Source: Erinaceus europaeus
Lineage: Eukaryota; Chordata; Mammalia; Eulipotyphla; Erinaceidae
Direction of reading: 5' to 3'
Assembly: GCF_950295315.1 (NCBI RefSeq)
Contig: NC_080181.1
Coordinates: 1 to 64,000 of the forward strand
Length of the DNA: 64,000 bases
How positions within the stretch are numbered: the stretch's first letter is position 1; every line of letters begins with the position of its first letter. Made by a program: the position numbers and the translations under genes. The notes beneath the pieces were generated by a model. It did no database searches, was not told the origin of the DNA, and worked only from the letters and a program-made list of their open reading frames with translations. Shown here piece by piece: positions 33,116-47,626 of the stretch.

Positions 33116-35664
33116 TGAGGGAGGGAGAGAGAGAGAGAACAACAGAATCACTGTGGCACAGGTGATTTTGTGCAAAACACTTGGCACATTCTGATTTACA
33201 GCTCAATATTGACACCAGGGCAGCTCTCCTTGGCCCTTGGTCACTTTTCTTCTTTTCACATGTAAAGACACTGAAGAGGGAGAGGTTTTTGCCCTGAGGC
33301 TTGCACTGGGAACTAGCAGCTGCCCTGTTTGTGTTGCCAGACTAGGAAACCTGTGGTGCCTGTCCATGTGGAGAGTCTCCTGGATGAGTTCCTTCTCGAG
33401 CCTTTTTCGCTCGGTCCCGTTGGAGCTGCATATAGCTAATGATTTGGAGATTTTATTCCTTTGGACAATTCTTTTCCTGATGCAAAGTTTCTCTCCAGGT
33501 TTTAGCAATCAATTGTGTGAATGTCACATCGAATCCATTGTAGAAAATGACTACATCAGTGTCTCTCTCTCTCTTTCTCTCTCTCTCTCTATCTCTCTCT
33601 CTATATATATATATGTATGTAACATGTAGAGGTCTGAAAATATTTTTTAGCTAGAGACCTGCACAGCTCTGGATTAGGGTAGCAATGTGGATACACCTGG
33701 CCCTTCTGAGCCACAGTCATGAGAGACATCTCACAGAGCCATATCGTATATCACTCTACAAATCTCTCTCAGCACAAACTACCACTGCCAAATCATCTAC
33801 TTCCCTCTTGCTCTTTTTGTCCACCGAGTCTTATCCCAAAACTGTAAATCAAAGAAGAAATAGACATAGTGCAGTTCCCTGCACACAGGACAGGCTGAGG
33901 CTGGACCAGGGAGATGCAATACGCCAGCCTGCATCTTGGCTGGAGCATCACTATGCTTACTTCGAATTTGGAGAGGCGAGGGCAGTTTTGGAGAGTGGGC
34001 TGCCGGCCAAGGGTTGCTTCTCAGAGTGGCTAAGACCTAGATGTTCTAAGTGTTACCTTTCCTCACAAACATAAAATAGCAATGCCACTTGTAAGAAGTA
34101 TGCATGGGCATGGAGGGTTTGTCTTCCGTGCTCTGGCACTGATCAACACAGGGCCAGAATTTCAGTCCTTGTCTGTCTCTGTCATTCTGTCTCTCTGACT
34201 GTCTCTACGTGCCTTCTTCACTGGGCCCTTACTGGAAGTCAGTGCATGCATCGTGAACTCAGCCTTCCTGGTGTTGAAATTTTCCTTTCTTTGCCCTTTG
34301 GATTATTTAGTCTCCTGCACATGGTGTAGTACAGAGGGGAACTGCGGAGACAGCGTTGCTGCTGCAGGTTCCAGGCATATGTCCATCTCCAGCTGCAGCT
34401 GTCCAGGCCCTCTGTGCTTGACTGCCATTCTCCAGGGCCCTGAGGCTGACACTCAGCCTCAATGCAGCCCTCCTCACCTTCCTGCACAGCATCCTTGTCC
34501 TTATTCCATGAGAGCCCCGGTCAAGGGAAGTGAAACTCGATCCCCCTGGCACACACACTGTGCTTTCCCTCTATTAAGCCAAATGGAAAGGATCTGTGGT
34601 ACTGATGGCCACACCAGTGTCCAGATTTCCCATGCAAAACGGAAGCTTCCAGTGTTCAGAAAGAGGGTGTTTTGATGGCTGTGAAATGTCTTTTCCAAGT
34701 GCCTCATGGTGTTTCAAATCCCTTTGAAACCTGAAGTTCTTTCTTGTATCTAGGGAATATTTTCACCACTGGCCAGAAGGGCCGCCCAACTAGGAGCACA
34801 GCTATCCAGGGGTCAGGAGGTCTTCCAGCCTGCTAGCTCCTGGAGGGATTCCTGAGTATGTCCTCAGGGCCCAAGTGTAAAAGGTGTTTCCAATTGCCTT
34901 GATTAGCAGCAGCCAGGCCCTCAGGTGAGGGGCGGGGCTGTGATCTTGACTGGAAGCCCCTAATTTGGCCAATGGAGGCATCCATCTTTTTTTGTCTGTC
35001 CATAGCAAGGGCCGGGGAGTTTGTGCTTCCTGCAAGCAGAGCGACATTGTATGGGACACTCATGCAAGCCTACTTCTGGGAATCTCTCTGAGTGTGATGT
35101 GTGGACACCAGGACACCATGATCAGGGATGTGAGGCCACAGGAGCAATTGCCTTAGCCGGACCCAAAGGGTAGGTGTAAGGGGCCGGGTTCATCCACTAT
35201 TGTTTGGTTCAACACACTTCCCATCTAAGTGGAAACACAGCCCTTTCTGGGTACTTTCTGGGCTTGTAATCTGCTGCCCTGAGCAGTGGACTGAGAGCCT
35301 GGAGGCTGAGTAGGCAGCCAAACGTGACTGGACAGGCTTAAGCCCCTGAATTCTGAGGGGTGCCCCAGCTTCCCCCATTGGCAGTGTTTGGATCATAGTG
35401 AGGCATGGCATTGATTCGGAACTCAGGAGAGTGAGACATGAGAGTCCCTTTGCATATGCATTCTTGCTTAGCCACAATCTGGGCTAGCTGGCTTGCCCTG
35501 ACCAGATAGGTTCTCTGTACATAAGTTGCAGGAGAGGCTGGCTCCCTTGCCACCCATGCTCTGAGACTACTTCAGGTGATCTCTGAGCACACACAGACAC
35601 ACACAAACAGACAGACATACACACACACACACACACACATTACTGTCAGGTTGGTAGTAGAGCC

Positions 35665-38648
35665 TATGGTGAAGGCTGGGGCTGTCTGGGGTCTGTGGGC
35701 ATGAGAGCTGCTGCCTTACAATCTCTACAAGCCAGGTTTGAACCTGTCATCAATGAACACAGTGTAGGAGGTTTTTGAATTCTGGTCTCTTTCCAACTCA
35801 TCTATTTCTCTTCTCGCCTTCTCTATCTCTAACTCTCACATGCTCTCACACACTCTGTCTTCACTCATTAATATTTTACTTAGATTCTTATTTTACTGAC
35901 AGGCCCAGATAGACAAAGAGAGTTACCAGAGCACTGCTGAGCTCTGGCTTGTTGTGTTGGCGATTTCACCTAGGCTACTGGAGCCTCAGTTTGTAAGTCT
36001 TTCTGACACAAGCCATATTCTGTCTCCTCATTTCCATGCCAGTATCACTCAGAGTTTATAATAAAGATATACATACATGTATATATGTACATATAGATTT
36101 ATATATCTGTCATTTTTAGAATGTTCGACCTATGTATTTGACCTTCTTTCAGAATTACCACATTTATAACAGCCTAGTTTTTCTGAAATAATTGGCCATA
36201 TAGTTGGAGCAGGATTCAATACAATTATAAATAATAGAACCTTCCAGTAGCATTTCTAATCGTGTTTCTATTAGCATCCTTATTGTAATTATCATGGCCC
36301 AGATCTTCCCTCCTTTTTCTAGTGTAAGCTTCAATACGTATGTGTTTGTTTTCTTTCTCCGGAAATCTTAATGTCCCTGGACCCTGAAGTGTTAGGGAAT
36401 TTTTGAAGCAGCCCTCTGTTTCTCAGCAGATGGTTTCTATGTTTGTGCTGTCATCAGGTCTTCTTGTGGTTTTTGTCTTTATTTATTTTTATTGTTTCAA
36501 GTCCTCCTAGATCATCCCCATTTATTTGCATATTTATTTATTTAGTCAGGTATCACATGTGGCATCATTTCTTCTGCTTGAGAGATTTTCTCTTATAACT
36601 GAAGGGAACTTTTGATGCACAATACATTTCCTGGGGCAAATACTACACACATATGGTGAAGGCTTGGGTTGTTTGGGGTCTGTGGGCATTAGAGCTGCTG
36701 CGTGACAATCTCTACAACCCAGGTTTGAACCTGTCATGAATGAACACAGCCTAGGGGGTTTTTGACTTCTGGTCTATTTCCAACTCTTCTATTTCTCTTC
36801 TCGCCATCTCTGTCTCTGACTCTCACAGGCTCTCTCTCACTCTGTCTGAACTCAGGAATATTTTACTTATATCCTTATTTTATTGACAGGCCCAGATATA
36901 CAAAGAGAGTGGCCAGAGCACTGCTGAGCTCTGGCTGGTTTTGTTTGTGATTTCACCTAGGCTACTGGAGCCTCTGATTGGTAAGTCTCTCTGACTTAAG
37001 CCATATTCTGTCTCCTCATATCCATGGCAGTATCTCTCAGACTTTATAATAAAGATATACATCCATATACATATATAAATATACATATATATATATCTCT
37101 GTCATTTTTAGAATTGTCAACCTATGTAATTGATCTTAATCAAAATTCACACATTTACAACAGGTTCCTTTTTCCCTACTAATGGGCCACATAGTTGGAG
37201 CAGGATTCAATACAATTATAAATAATAGAACCTTCCAGTAGCATTTCTAATAGCATTTCTATCAGCATCCTTATTTTAATTATCATAGTACAGAACTTGC
37301 CTCCTTTCTCTAGTGTAAGCTTCAATACATATGAGTTTCTTTTCATTCTCCCGAAATCTTAATTTCCCTGGACTCTGAAGGGTCTCGGAACTTTTGAAGC
37401 AGCCCTTGATTCACAGCAGATGGTTTCTATGTTTCTGCTGTCATCAGGTCTTCTTGTGCTTTTTGTTTTTATTTTTCATTTGTTTCAAATCCTCCTAGAT
37501 AACCCCCATTTACTTGCATATTTATTTATTTATTTATTTATTTGGTTCTATATTACATGAGGGGTCCATTCTTCTGCTTGATAGATTTTTCTCTTATAAT
37601 TGAAGGGAAGTTTACACTCACAATACATATCCTGTCGTAAATACTACACACATATGGTGAAGGCTGGGGTTGTCTGGGGTCTGTGGACAGGAGACTGATG
37701 CCTTACAATCTCGACAACCCAGGTTTGAACCTGTCATGTATGAACACAGAGTGGGAGCTTTTGGACTTCTGGTCTCTTTCCAACTCTTCTATTTCTCTTC
37801 TTGCCTTCTCTGTCTCTGACTCTCACAGGCTCTCACTCACTCTGTCTGCACTCATTAATATTTTACTTTTATATTATTTGACTGACAGTCCCAGATATAC
37901 AAAGCGAGTCACCAGGCCCCGGCTGAGCTCTGGATTGTTTTGTTGGCGATTTCACCTAGGTTTCTGGAGCCTCAGCTTTGTAAGTCTCTCTGGCACAAGC
38001 CATACTCTGTCTCCTCATAGCCATGCCAGTATCCCTCATAGTTGATAATAAAGATACACATACATATATGTACATATACATATATATATATATATATATA
38101 TCAGACATTTTTAGAATTGTTGACCTTTTTATTTGATCTGAATGCAGAATTACCGCATTTATAATAGCCTCCTTATTCATAAATAATTGGTCACATAGTT
38201 GGAGCAGGATTCACTACAATTATAAATTATAAACTTTCCAGGAGCATTTCCAATAGCCTTTCTATCAGTATCCTTATTGTAATTATCATAGCACAGAACT
38301 TGCCTCCATTTTCTAGTGTAAGCTTCAAATCGTATGCGTTTCTTTTCATTCTGAGAATTCGTAATTTGCCTGGACCCTGTGTGTCAGGGAATTTTTGAAG
38401 CAGCCCTCTATTTCTCAGCAGACGTTTTCTATATTTCTGCTGTCATCAGGTCTTCCTGTGGTGTTTGTTTTTATTTTTTATTTTTTTCAAATCCTCTTAG
38501 ATCATTCCCATTTATTTGCATATTTATTTATTTATTTATTTCGTCCGATATCACATGAGGGGTCATTTCTTCTGCCTGATAGATTTTCTCTTATAATTGA
38601 AGGGAACTTTTGACACACAATACATTTCCTTTTGCAGATACTACACAC
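35665..38648. repeat. Triplicated 1-kb block, unit 5
   Basis: Copies start at 35665, 36652 and 37653. A private aatgggccac at 37182 replaces aattggccac, and gacagtcccag at 37883 is shared with unit 8. Confidence 0.87.
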
Positions 38649-38910
38649 TACTACAACTGCTACTGCACTGTTTTTGACAGTGACATCCAATGCACAATGG
38701 ATTAGTATTGCATGGCTCTAGAGAATGTTCACTATTTAACCTACAATGTTTTTAACCTCACAAATATTTATTCTGTTCTTTCTTGGGGGATGAATGGTTT
38801 ACAGTCAACAGTTCCATATAATAGTGGGCACGGGGGGGGTAATTTTTCCCACTACCCCTGTATTTCTGTACATCCTTTGTAACTTTCTTATTGAGGAGAA
38901 GCAAACAGTC

Positions 38911-39078
38911 ATAAATTGAGAGAGCAGGGCCCAAGCAGGAAGAGAGACAGAGAGACATCTGCAGCTCTGATTTGTCACTAGCCCAGCTTTTCCCTAGCTG
39001 GGTAAGTGTGACCAGGGGCTCAAAACAGGGTCCTGGGATTCCACATAGTTCCCTGGCAGCTCCACCAGCTGTTCCTCC
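38911..39078 (-). mobile_element. Seam SINE, unit 5/6 copy
   Basis: Copy of the 7699 element at the same unit position. The upstream G tract is eight long, as before unit 4. Confidence 0.62.
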
Positions 39079-39259
39079 AACCCATGCTCCCTTCGTTGTC
39101 CATGTAACTATCGATCTGCTCTAGGCATTTCTCACCTTCATATGCCAGAAACTTAACACTTCTCCCTTCCACCCATGAAACTTTGAACTTTTGCTAGGGT
39201 GCAAAACAGCAACTCCAATTCAAGTTATTTTCGGGACAAGTGTGTACGTCTCTGTGGAA

Positions 39260-39301
<42 letters not shown>

Positions 39302-39579
39302 GTGTGCATAAGTGTGTTTCAGTTAAGATTACCGCTGTTGTTTCTTTATTCCTGACACAGGGACTTAGGAACTGGGTTGTGTTATGACAAAGGAAGTTTC
39401 CACTGCACAAGTGGTTTTTCAAGTATGAATTGGCACATTGGATTGTGGACTCTGTTGTGCATTCTCCCAGGTGGTCCTCAGATGGGTTCTTTCCTTTGCT
39501 ATTCCCATGCTGTGTGTAATTTTCTGGGTAGACTCAAAGAGGAGTGGCATGGGGAGCTCAGCTGCATTCTGCTGTATGT

Positions 39580-39594
39580 CCACAAGGTGGCGGC
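39580..39594 (+). promoter_or_regulatory. CTCF motif 1, unit 6
   Basis: Core unchanged, with the type C flank. Confidence 0.82.
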
Positions 39595-39825
39595 AAAGAC
39601 TATAGTTGAGTGTAGTGATTCTGTGGAATGAGGATAACTCTAGGAATTGTGGCCCGTGGACAGCAGGGTTGAAATTGACGTAGAGTGCCCTAGACATCTG
39701 TTCTTTCCTGTGGGTGGGGGGATCCCCCATTTGGCTTTGCAAGTGGAAGGGGTTTCTCTCTTTGCCTGGGATGACTCTACTGGGAGCTTGTGAATCCCTG
39801 TGCTCAGCTGCATTCTGCTGGGTGT

Positions 39826-39840
39826 CCACAAGAGGGCAGC
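39826..39840 (+). promoter_or_regulatory. CTCF motif 2, unit 6
   Basis: Core unchanged; spacing 246 bp. Confidence 0.84.
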
Positions 39841-40063
39841 ACCAGGGCGGGACTAAGGCTCCATGGGGCAAGTGCCCTGAGGCACTGGGCTAGGAGAGTG
39901 GCGACAGTGTTTCTGGGTGTGCCCCAAGAGCATGGCCAGCCTAGCGCAGGCAGGCAGTGTCCTAAGGACGGGCCCAGACAGGAGCTGTGGGGGTCGTGTT
40001 TGCAGAAACAGGGCCTTCAGAGGATGGCAGAAAGTCCCCGGGGGCGGGCCTCAGAGCCCGTGC

Positions 40064-40780
40064 CCAATGAGCCTGAGGGGAGGGCCCAGTGGGTATTCAT
40101 AGAGACAGCTGGCCAATCAGAGAGGAGGAACGTCACCCTCAGGGGCGTGAAGCAAGAGCTGGCCAATGAGAACAGAGGAGGAGTTGCGTGGGCGGGCCTC
40201 CGAGAGCAGCCCACCAATGAGAGCCTGGGTGCTGGCTCTGGGTGGGCGTACCCCTGGAGGTCAGCCAATCAGGGTCCAGCGGAAGTGCCTGGGGGGCGGG
40301 CCCTCGGGAGGCTGTCCAATGAGCACCTGGGGCGGGCCTCGTGGGCGGAGCCCAGGAGGCTGGCCAATCATGGGGTTAAGGGCGGTGACCTTCCTGGGCG
40401 TGCCTTAGGAACTGGCCTATGAGAGGGTGCCCCTCAGACAGCAGCCCGCCAATGGGAGCCAAGAGAAGGCTGGCTGGGGGCGTGTCCCTGGGACACCAGG
40501 CCAATCAGAGTCGAGCGGAAGTGGCTGGTGGGCGGGCCTTCCGGAGGCTGCCCAATCAGCGTGCTGCAGGGCCGTGTGGGCGGTGCTCAAGGCCGCTGGC
40601 CAATCACTGACTAGGGGCCCGGACCCTCCTGGGCGTGTCCAAGCACACTGGCCAATGAGATTGCTGGTGGGGTTCTGGGCGTGGCCTAGGCCTCTGGCCT
40701 ATCAGAGCCTGGCTGGCGCCCTGTGGGCGGGCCTTCTGAAGGAATCCCGCCAATGGGAGCTCAGAGCTGGCCTTAAAAGG
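40064..40780 (+). promoter_or_regulatory. NF-Y/Sp promoter block, unit 6
   Basis: Type C version that also carries cctccgagag (40197). TATA-like box at 40773-40780. Confidence 0.82.
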
Positions 40781-41360
40781 CTGGGCGTGCTTCCAGGAAA
40801 TGCGAAGCAGGGTTCAGCCCAGGGCCCTGCCTTGCAGAAGCTGTCCAGTGCGCATGTGTATAACTCCGTTTGTGCCTGTGCCTCTGTGGATTTGTGTGTG
40901 TGTGTGTGTGTGTCTGAGGGAGGGAGAGAGAGAGAGAACAACAGAATCACTGTGGCACAGGTGATTTTGTGCAAAACACTTGGCACATTCTGATTTACAG
41001 CTCAATATTGACACCAGGGCAGCTCTCCTTGGCCCTTGGTCACTTTTCTTCTTTTCAGATGTAAAGACACTGAAGAGGGAGAGGTTTTTGCCCTGAGGCT
41101 TGCACTGGGAACTAGCAGCTGCCCTGTTTGTGTTGCCAGACTAGGAAACCTGTGGTGCCTGTCCATGTGGAGAGTCTCCTGGATGAGTTCCTTCTCGAGC
41201 CTTTTTCGCTCAGTCCCGTTGGAGCTGCATATAGCTAATGATTTGGAGATTTTATTGCTTTGGACAATTCTTTTCCTGATGCAAAGTTTCTCTCCAGGTT
41301 TTAGCAATCAATTGTGTGAATGTCACATCGAATCCATTGTAGAAAATGACTACATCAGTG

Positions 41361-41415
<55 letters not shown>

Positions 41416-43458
41416 GTAGGTAACATGTAGAGGTCTGAAAATATTTTTTAGCTAGAGACCTGCACAGCTCTGGATTAGGGTAGCAATGTGGATACACCTG
41501 GCCCTTCTGAGCCACAGTCATGAGAGACATCTCACAGAGCCATATCGTATATCACTCTACAAATCTCTCTCAGCACGAACTACCACTGCCAAATCATCTA
41601 CTTCCCTCTTGCTCTTTTTGTCCACCGAGTCTTATCCCAAAACTGTAAATCAAAGAAGAAATAGACATAGTGCAGTTCCCTGCACACAGGACAGGCTGAG
41701 GCTGGACCAGGGAGATGCAATACGCCAGCCTGCATCTTGGCTGGAGCATCACTATGACTACTTCGAATTTGGAGAGGCGAGGGCAGTTTTGCAGAGTGGG
41801 CTGCCGGCCAAGGGTTGCTTCTCAGAGTGGCTAAGACCTAGATGTTCTAAGTGTTACCTTTCCTCACAAACATAAAATAGCAATGCCACTTGTAAGAAGT
41901 ATGCATGGGCATGGAGGGTTTGTCTTCAGTGCTCTGGCACTGATCAACACAGGGCCAGAATTTCAGTCCTTGTCTGTCTCTGTCATTCTGTCTCTCTGAC
42001 TGTCTCTACGTGCCTTCTTCACTGGGCCCTTACTGGAAGTCAGTGCATGCATCGTGAACTCAGCCTTCCTGGTGTTGAAATTTTCCTTTCTTTGCCCTTT
42101 GGATTATTTAGTCTCCTGCACATGGTGTAGTACAGAGGGGAACTGCGGAGACAGCGTTGCTGCTGCAGGTTCCAGGCATATGTCCATCTCCAGCTGAAGC
42201 TGTCCAGGCCCTCTGTGCTTGACTGCCATTCTCCAGGGCCCTGAGACTGACACTCAGCCTCAATGCAACCCTCCTCACCTTCCTGCACAGCATCCTTGTC
42301 CTTATTCCATGAGAGCCCCGGTCAAGGGAAGTGAAACTCGATCCCCCTGGCACACACACTGTGCTTTCCCTCTATTAAGCCAAATGGAAAGGATCTGTGG
42401 TACTGATGGCCACACCAGTGTCCAGATTTCCCATGCAAAACGGAAGCTTCCAGTGTTCAGAAAGAGGGTGTTTTGATGGCTGTGAAATGTCTTTTTCAAG
42501 TGCCTCATGGTGTTTCAAATCCCTTTGAAACCTGAAGTTCTTTCTTGTATCTAGGGAATATTTTCACCACTGGCCAGAAGGGCCGCCCAACTAGGAGCAC
42601 AGCTATCCAGGGGTCAGGAGGTCTTCCAGCCTGCTAGCTCCTGGAGGGATTCCTGAGTATGTCCTCAGGGCCCAAGTGTAAAAGGTGTTTCCAATTGCCT
42701 TGATTAGCAGCAGCCAGGCCCTCAGGTGAGGGGCGGGGCTGTGATCTTGACTGGAAGCCCCTAATTTGGCCAATGGAGGCATCCATCTTTCTTTGTCTGT
42801 CCATAGCAAGGGCCCGGGGAGTTTGTGCTTCCTGCAAGCAGAGCGACATTGTATGGGACACTCATGCAAGCCTACTTCTGGGAATCTCTCTGAGTGTGAT
42901 GTGTGGACACCAGGACACCATGATCAGGGATGTGAGGCCACAGGAGCAATTGCCTTAGCCGGACCCAAAGGGTAGGTGTAAGGGGCCGGGTTCATCCACT
43001 ATTGTTTGGTTCAACACACTTCCCATCTAAGTGGAAACACAGCCCTTTCTGGGTACTTTCTGGGCTTGTAATCTGCTGCCCTGAGCAGTGGACTGAGAGC
43101 CTGGAGGCTGAGTAGGCAGCCAAACGTGACTGGACAGGCTCAAGCCCCTGAATTCTGAGGGGTGCCCCAGCTTCCCCCATTGGCAGTGTTTGGATCATAG
43201 TGAGGCATGGCATTGATTCGGAACTCAGGAGAGTGAGACATGAGAGTCCCTTTGCATATGCATTCTTGCTTAGCCACAATCTGGGCTAGCTGGCTTGCCC
43301 TGACCAGATAGGTTCTCTGTACATAAGTTGCAGGAGAGGCTGGCTCCCTTGCCACCCATGCTCTGAGACTACTACAGGTGATCTCTGAGCACACACAGAC
43401 ACACACAAACAGACAGACACACACACACACACATTACTGTCAGGTTGGTAGTAGAGCC

Positions 43459-45858
43459 TATGGTGAAGGCTGGGGCTGTCTGGGGTCTGTGGGCATGAGA
43501 GCTGCTGCCTTACAATCTCTACAAGCCAGGTTTGAACCTGTCATCAATGAACACAGTGTAGGAGGTTTTTGAATTCTGGTCTCTTTCCAACTCATCTATT
43601 TCTCTTCTCGCCTTCTCTATCTCTAACTCTCACATGCTCTCACACACTCTGTCTTCACTCATTAATATTTTACTTAGATTCTTATTTTACTGACAGGCCC
43701 AGATAGACAAAGAGAGTTACCAGAGCACTGCTGAGCTCTGGCTTGTTGTGTTGGCGATTTCACCTAGGCTACTGGAGCCTCAGTTTGTAAGTCTTTCTGA
43801 CACAAGCCATATTCTGTCTCCTCATTTCCATGCCAGTATCACTCAGAGTTTATAATAAAGATATACATACATGTATATATATACATATAGATTTATATAT
43901 CTGTCGGTTTTAGAATGTTCGTCCTATGCATTTGACCTTCTTTCAGAATTACCACATTTATAACAGCCTAGTTTTTCTGAAATAATTGGCCATATAGTTG
44001 GAGCAGGATTCAATACAATTATAAATAATAGAACCTTCCAGTAGCATTTCTAATCGTGTTTCTATTAGCATCCTTATTGTAATTATCATGGCCCAGATCT
44101 TCCCTCCTTTTTCTAGTGTAAGCTTCAATACATATGTGTTTGTTTTCTTTCTCCGTAAATCTTAATGTCCCTGGACCCTGAAGTGTTAGGGAATTTTTGA
44201 AGCAGCCCTCTGTTTCTCAGCAGATGGTTTCTATGTTTCTGCTGTCATCAGGTCTTCTTGTGGTTTTTGTCTTTATTTATTTTTATTGTTTCAAGTCCTC
44301 CTAGATCATCCCCATTTATTTGCATATTTATTTATTTAGTCAGGTATCACATGTGGCATCATTTCTTCTGCTTGAGAGATTTTCTCTTATAACTGAAGGG
44401 AACTTTTGATGCACAATACATTTCCTGGGGCAAATACTACACACATATGGTGAAGGCTTGGGTTGTCTGGGGTCTGTGGGCATTAGAGCTACTGCGTGAC
44501 AATCTCTACAACCCAGGTTTGAACCTGTCATGAATGAACACAGCCTAGGGGGTTTTTGACTTCTGGTCTATTTCCAACTCTTCTATTTCTCTTCTCGCCA
44601 TCTCTGTCTCTGACTCTCACAGGCTCTCTCTCACTCTGTCTGAACTCAGGAATATTTTACTTATATCCTTATTTTATTGACAGGCCCAGATATACAAAGA
44701 GAGTGGCCAGAGCACTGCTGAGCTCTGGCTGGTTTTGTTTGTGATTTCACCTAGGCTACTGGAGCCTCTGATTGGTAAGTCTCTCTGACTTAAGCCATAT
44801 TCTGTATCCTCATATCCATGGCATTATCTCTCAGACTTTATAATAAAGATATACATCCATATACATATATAAATATACATATATATCTCTGTCATTTTTA
44901 GAATTGTCAACCTATGTAATTGATCTTAATCAGAATTCACACATTTACAACAGGTTCCTTTTTCCCTACTAATTGGCCACATAGTTGGAGCAGGATTCAA
45001 TACAATTATAAATAATAGAACCTTCCAGTAGCATTTCTAATAGCATTTCTATCAGCATCCTTATTTTAATTATCATAGTACAGAACTTGCCTCCTTTCTC
45101 TAGTGTAAGCTTCAATACATATGAGTTTCTTTTCATTCTCCCGAAATCTTAATTTCCCTGGACTCTGAAGGGTCTCGGAACTTTTGAAGCAGCCCTTGAT
45201 TCTCAGCAGATGGTTTCTATGTTTCTGCTGTCATCAGGTCTTCTTGTGCTTTTTGTTTTTATTTTTCATTTGTTTCAAATCCTCCTAGATAACCCCCATT
45301 TACTTGCATATTTATTTATTTATTTATTTATTTGGTTCTATATTACATGAGGGGTCCATTCTTCTGCTTGATAGATTTTTCTCTTATAATTGAAGGGAAG
45401 TTTACACTCACAATACATATTCTGTCGTAAATACTACACACATATGGTGAAGGCTGGGGTTGTCTGGGGTCTGTGGACAGGAGACTGCTGCCTTACAATC
45501 TCGACAACCCAGGTTTGAACCTGTCATGTATGAACACAGAGTGGGAGCTTTTGGACTTCTGGTCTCTTTCCAACTCTTCTATTTCTCTTCTTGCCTTCTC
45601 TGTCTCTGACTCTCACAGGCTCTCACTCACTCTGTCTGCACTCATTAATATTTTACTTTTATATTATTTGACTGACAGGCCCAGATATACAAAGCGAGTC
45701 ACCAGGGCCCGGCTGAGCTCTGGATTGTTTTGTTGGCGATTTCACCTAGGTTTCTGGAGCCTCAGCTTTGTAAGTCTCTCTGGCACAAGCCATACTCTGT
45801 CTCCTCATAGCCATGTCAGTATCCCTCATAGTTGATAATAAAGATACACATACATATA

Positions 45859-45909
<51 letters not shown>

Positions 45910-46451
45910 CATTTTTAGAATTGTTGACCTTTTTATTTGATCTGAATGCAGAATTACCGCATTTATAATAGCCTCCTTATTCATAAATAATTGGTCACAT
46001 AGTTGGAGCAGGATTCACTACAATTATAAATTATAAACTTTCCAGGAGCATTTCCAATAGCCTTTCTATCAGTATCCTTATTGTAATTATCATAGCACAG
46101 AACTTGCCTCCATTTTCTAGTGTAAGCTTCAAATCGTATGCGTTTCTTTTCATTCTGAGAATTCGTAATTTGCCTGGACCCTGTGTGTCAGGGAATTTTT
46201 GAAGCAGCCCTCTATTTCTCAGCAGACGTTTTCTATATTTCTGCTGTCATCAGGTCTTCCTGTGGTGTTTGTTTTTATTTTTTATTTTTTTCAAATCCTC
46301 TTAGATCATTCCCATTTATTTGCATATTTATTTATTTATTTATTTCGTCCGATATCACATGAGGGGTCATTTCTTCTGCCTGATAGATTTTCTCTTATAA
46401 TTGAAGGGAACTTTTGACACACAATACATTTCCTTTTGCAGATACTACACA
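43459..46451. repeat. Triplicated 1-kb block, unit 6
   Basis: Copies start at 43459, 44446 and 45443. Copy c has a long TA run (about 45866-45904). Confidence 0.87.
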
Positions 46452-46713
46452 CTACTACAACTGCTACTGCACTGTTTTTGACAGTGACATCCAATGCACA
46501 ATGGATTAGTATTGCATGGCTCTAGAGAATGTTCACTATTTAACCTACAATGTTTTTAACCTCACAAATATTTATTCTGTTCTTTCTTGGGGGATGAATG
46601 GTTTACAGTCAACAGTTCCATATAATAGTGGGCACGGGGGGGTAATTTTTCCCACTACCCCTGTATTTCTGTACATCCTTTGTAACTTTCTTATTGAGGA
46701 GAAGCAAACAGTC

Positions 46714-46881
46714 ATAAATTGAGAGAGCAGGGCCCAAGCAGGAAGAGAGACAGAGAGACATCTGCAGCTCTGATTTGTCACTAGCCCAGCTTTTCCCTAG
46801 CTGGGTAAGTGTGACCAGGGGCTCAAAACAGGGTCCTGGGATTCCACATAGTTCCCTGGCAGCTCCACCAGCTGTTCCTCC
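46714..46881 (-). mobile_element. Seam SINE, unit 6/7 copy
   Basis: Copy of the 7699 element at the same unit position. Confidence 0.62.
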
Positions 46882-47364
46882 AACCCATGCTCCCTTCGTT
46901 GTCCATGTAACTATCGATCTGCTCTAGGCATTTCTCACCTTCATATGCCAGAAACTTAACACTTCTCCCTTCCACCCATGAAACTTTGACCTTTTGCTAG
47001 GGTGCAAAACAGCAACTCCAATTCAAGTTATTTTCGGGACAAGTGTGTACGTCTCTGTGGAAAGGTGTGTGTGTGTGTGTGTGTAAGTGTGCATAAGTGT
47101 GTTTCAGTTAAGATTACCGCTGTTGTTTCTTTATTCCTGACACAGGGACTTAGGAACTGGGTTGTGTTATGACAAAGGAAGTTTCCACTGCACAAGTGGT
47201 TTTTCAAGTATGAATTGGCACATTGGATTGTGGACTCTGTTGTGCATTCTCCCAGGTGGTCCTCAGATGGGTTCTTTCCTTTGCTATTCCCATGCTGTGT
47301 GTAATTTTCTGGGTAGACTCAAAGAGGAGTGGCATGGGGAGCTCAGCTGCATTCTGCTGTATGT

Positions 47365-47379
47365 CCACAAGGTGGCGGC
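47365..47379 (+). promoter_or_regulatory. CTCF motif 1, unit 7
   Basis: Core unchanged, with the type A/B flank. Confidence 0.82.
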
Positions 47380-47611
47380 AAAGACCATAGTTGAGTGTAG
47401 TGATTCTGTGGAATGAGGAGAACTCTAGGAATTGTGGCCCGTGGACAGCAGGGTTGAAATTGACGTAGAGTGCCCTAGACATCTGTTCTTTCCTGTGGGG
47501 TGGGGGGATCCCCCATTTGGCTTTGCAAGTGGAAGGGGTTTCTCTCTTTGCCTGGGATGACTCTACTGGGAGCTTGTGAATCCCTGTGCTCAGCTGCATT
47601 CTGCTGGGTGT

Positions 47612-47626
47612 CCACAAGAGGGCAGC
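47612..47626 (+). promoter_or_regulatory. CTCF motif 2, unit 7
   Basis: Core unchanged; spacing 247 bp. Confidence 0.84.

Larger units (their letters stand above)
31203..38994 (+). repeat. Array unit 5 (type B body, non-B 5' end)
   Basis: The body is type B (gcaggtaggcag, cgtggtctgagcc, gagtggagcgg, ttttcacatg, gttgtttgggg). The first 300 bp instead carry ccaattcaag and gtggaaagg with a short TG run, as in types A and C. This is a mosaic unit. It shares cctccgagag at 32389 only with the next unit, and gacagtcccag at 37883 only with unit 8. Confidence 0.95.
38995..46797 (+). repeat. Array unit 6 (type C, mosaic)
   Basis: A type C unit with the longest TG run of the window (39262-39299, 38 bp) and a long TA run near 45866-45904. 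It differs from units 3 and 4 by tatgactacttc (41754), which is the type A state, and by a private gttttgcagag (41786). It also has a private ctttgaactttt at 39181 and the cctccgagag variant shared with unit 5. Confidence 0.95.
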
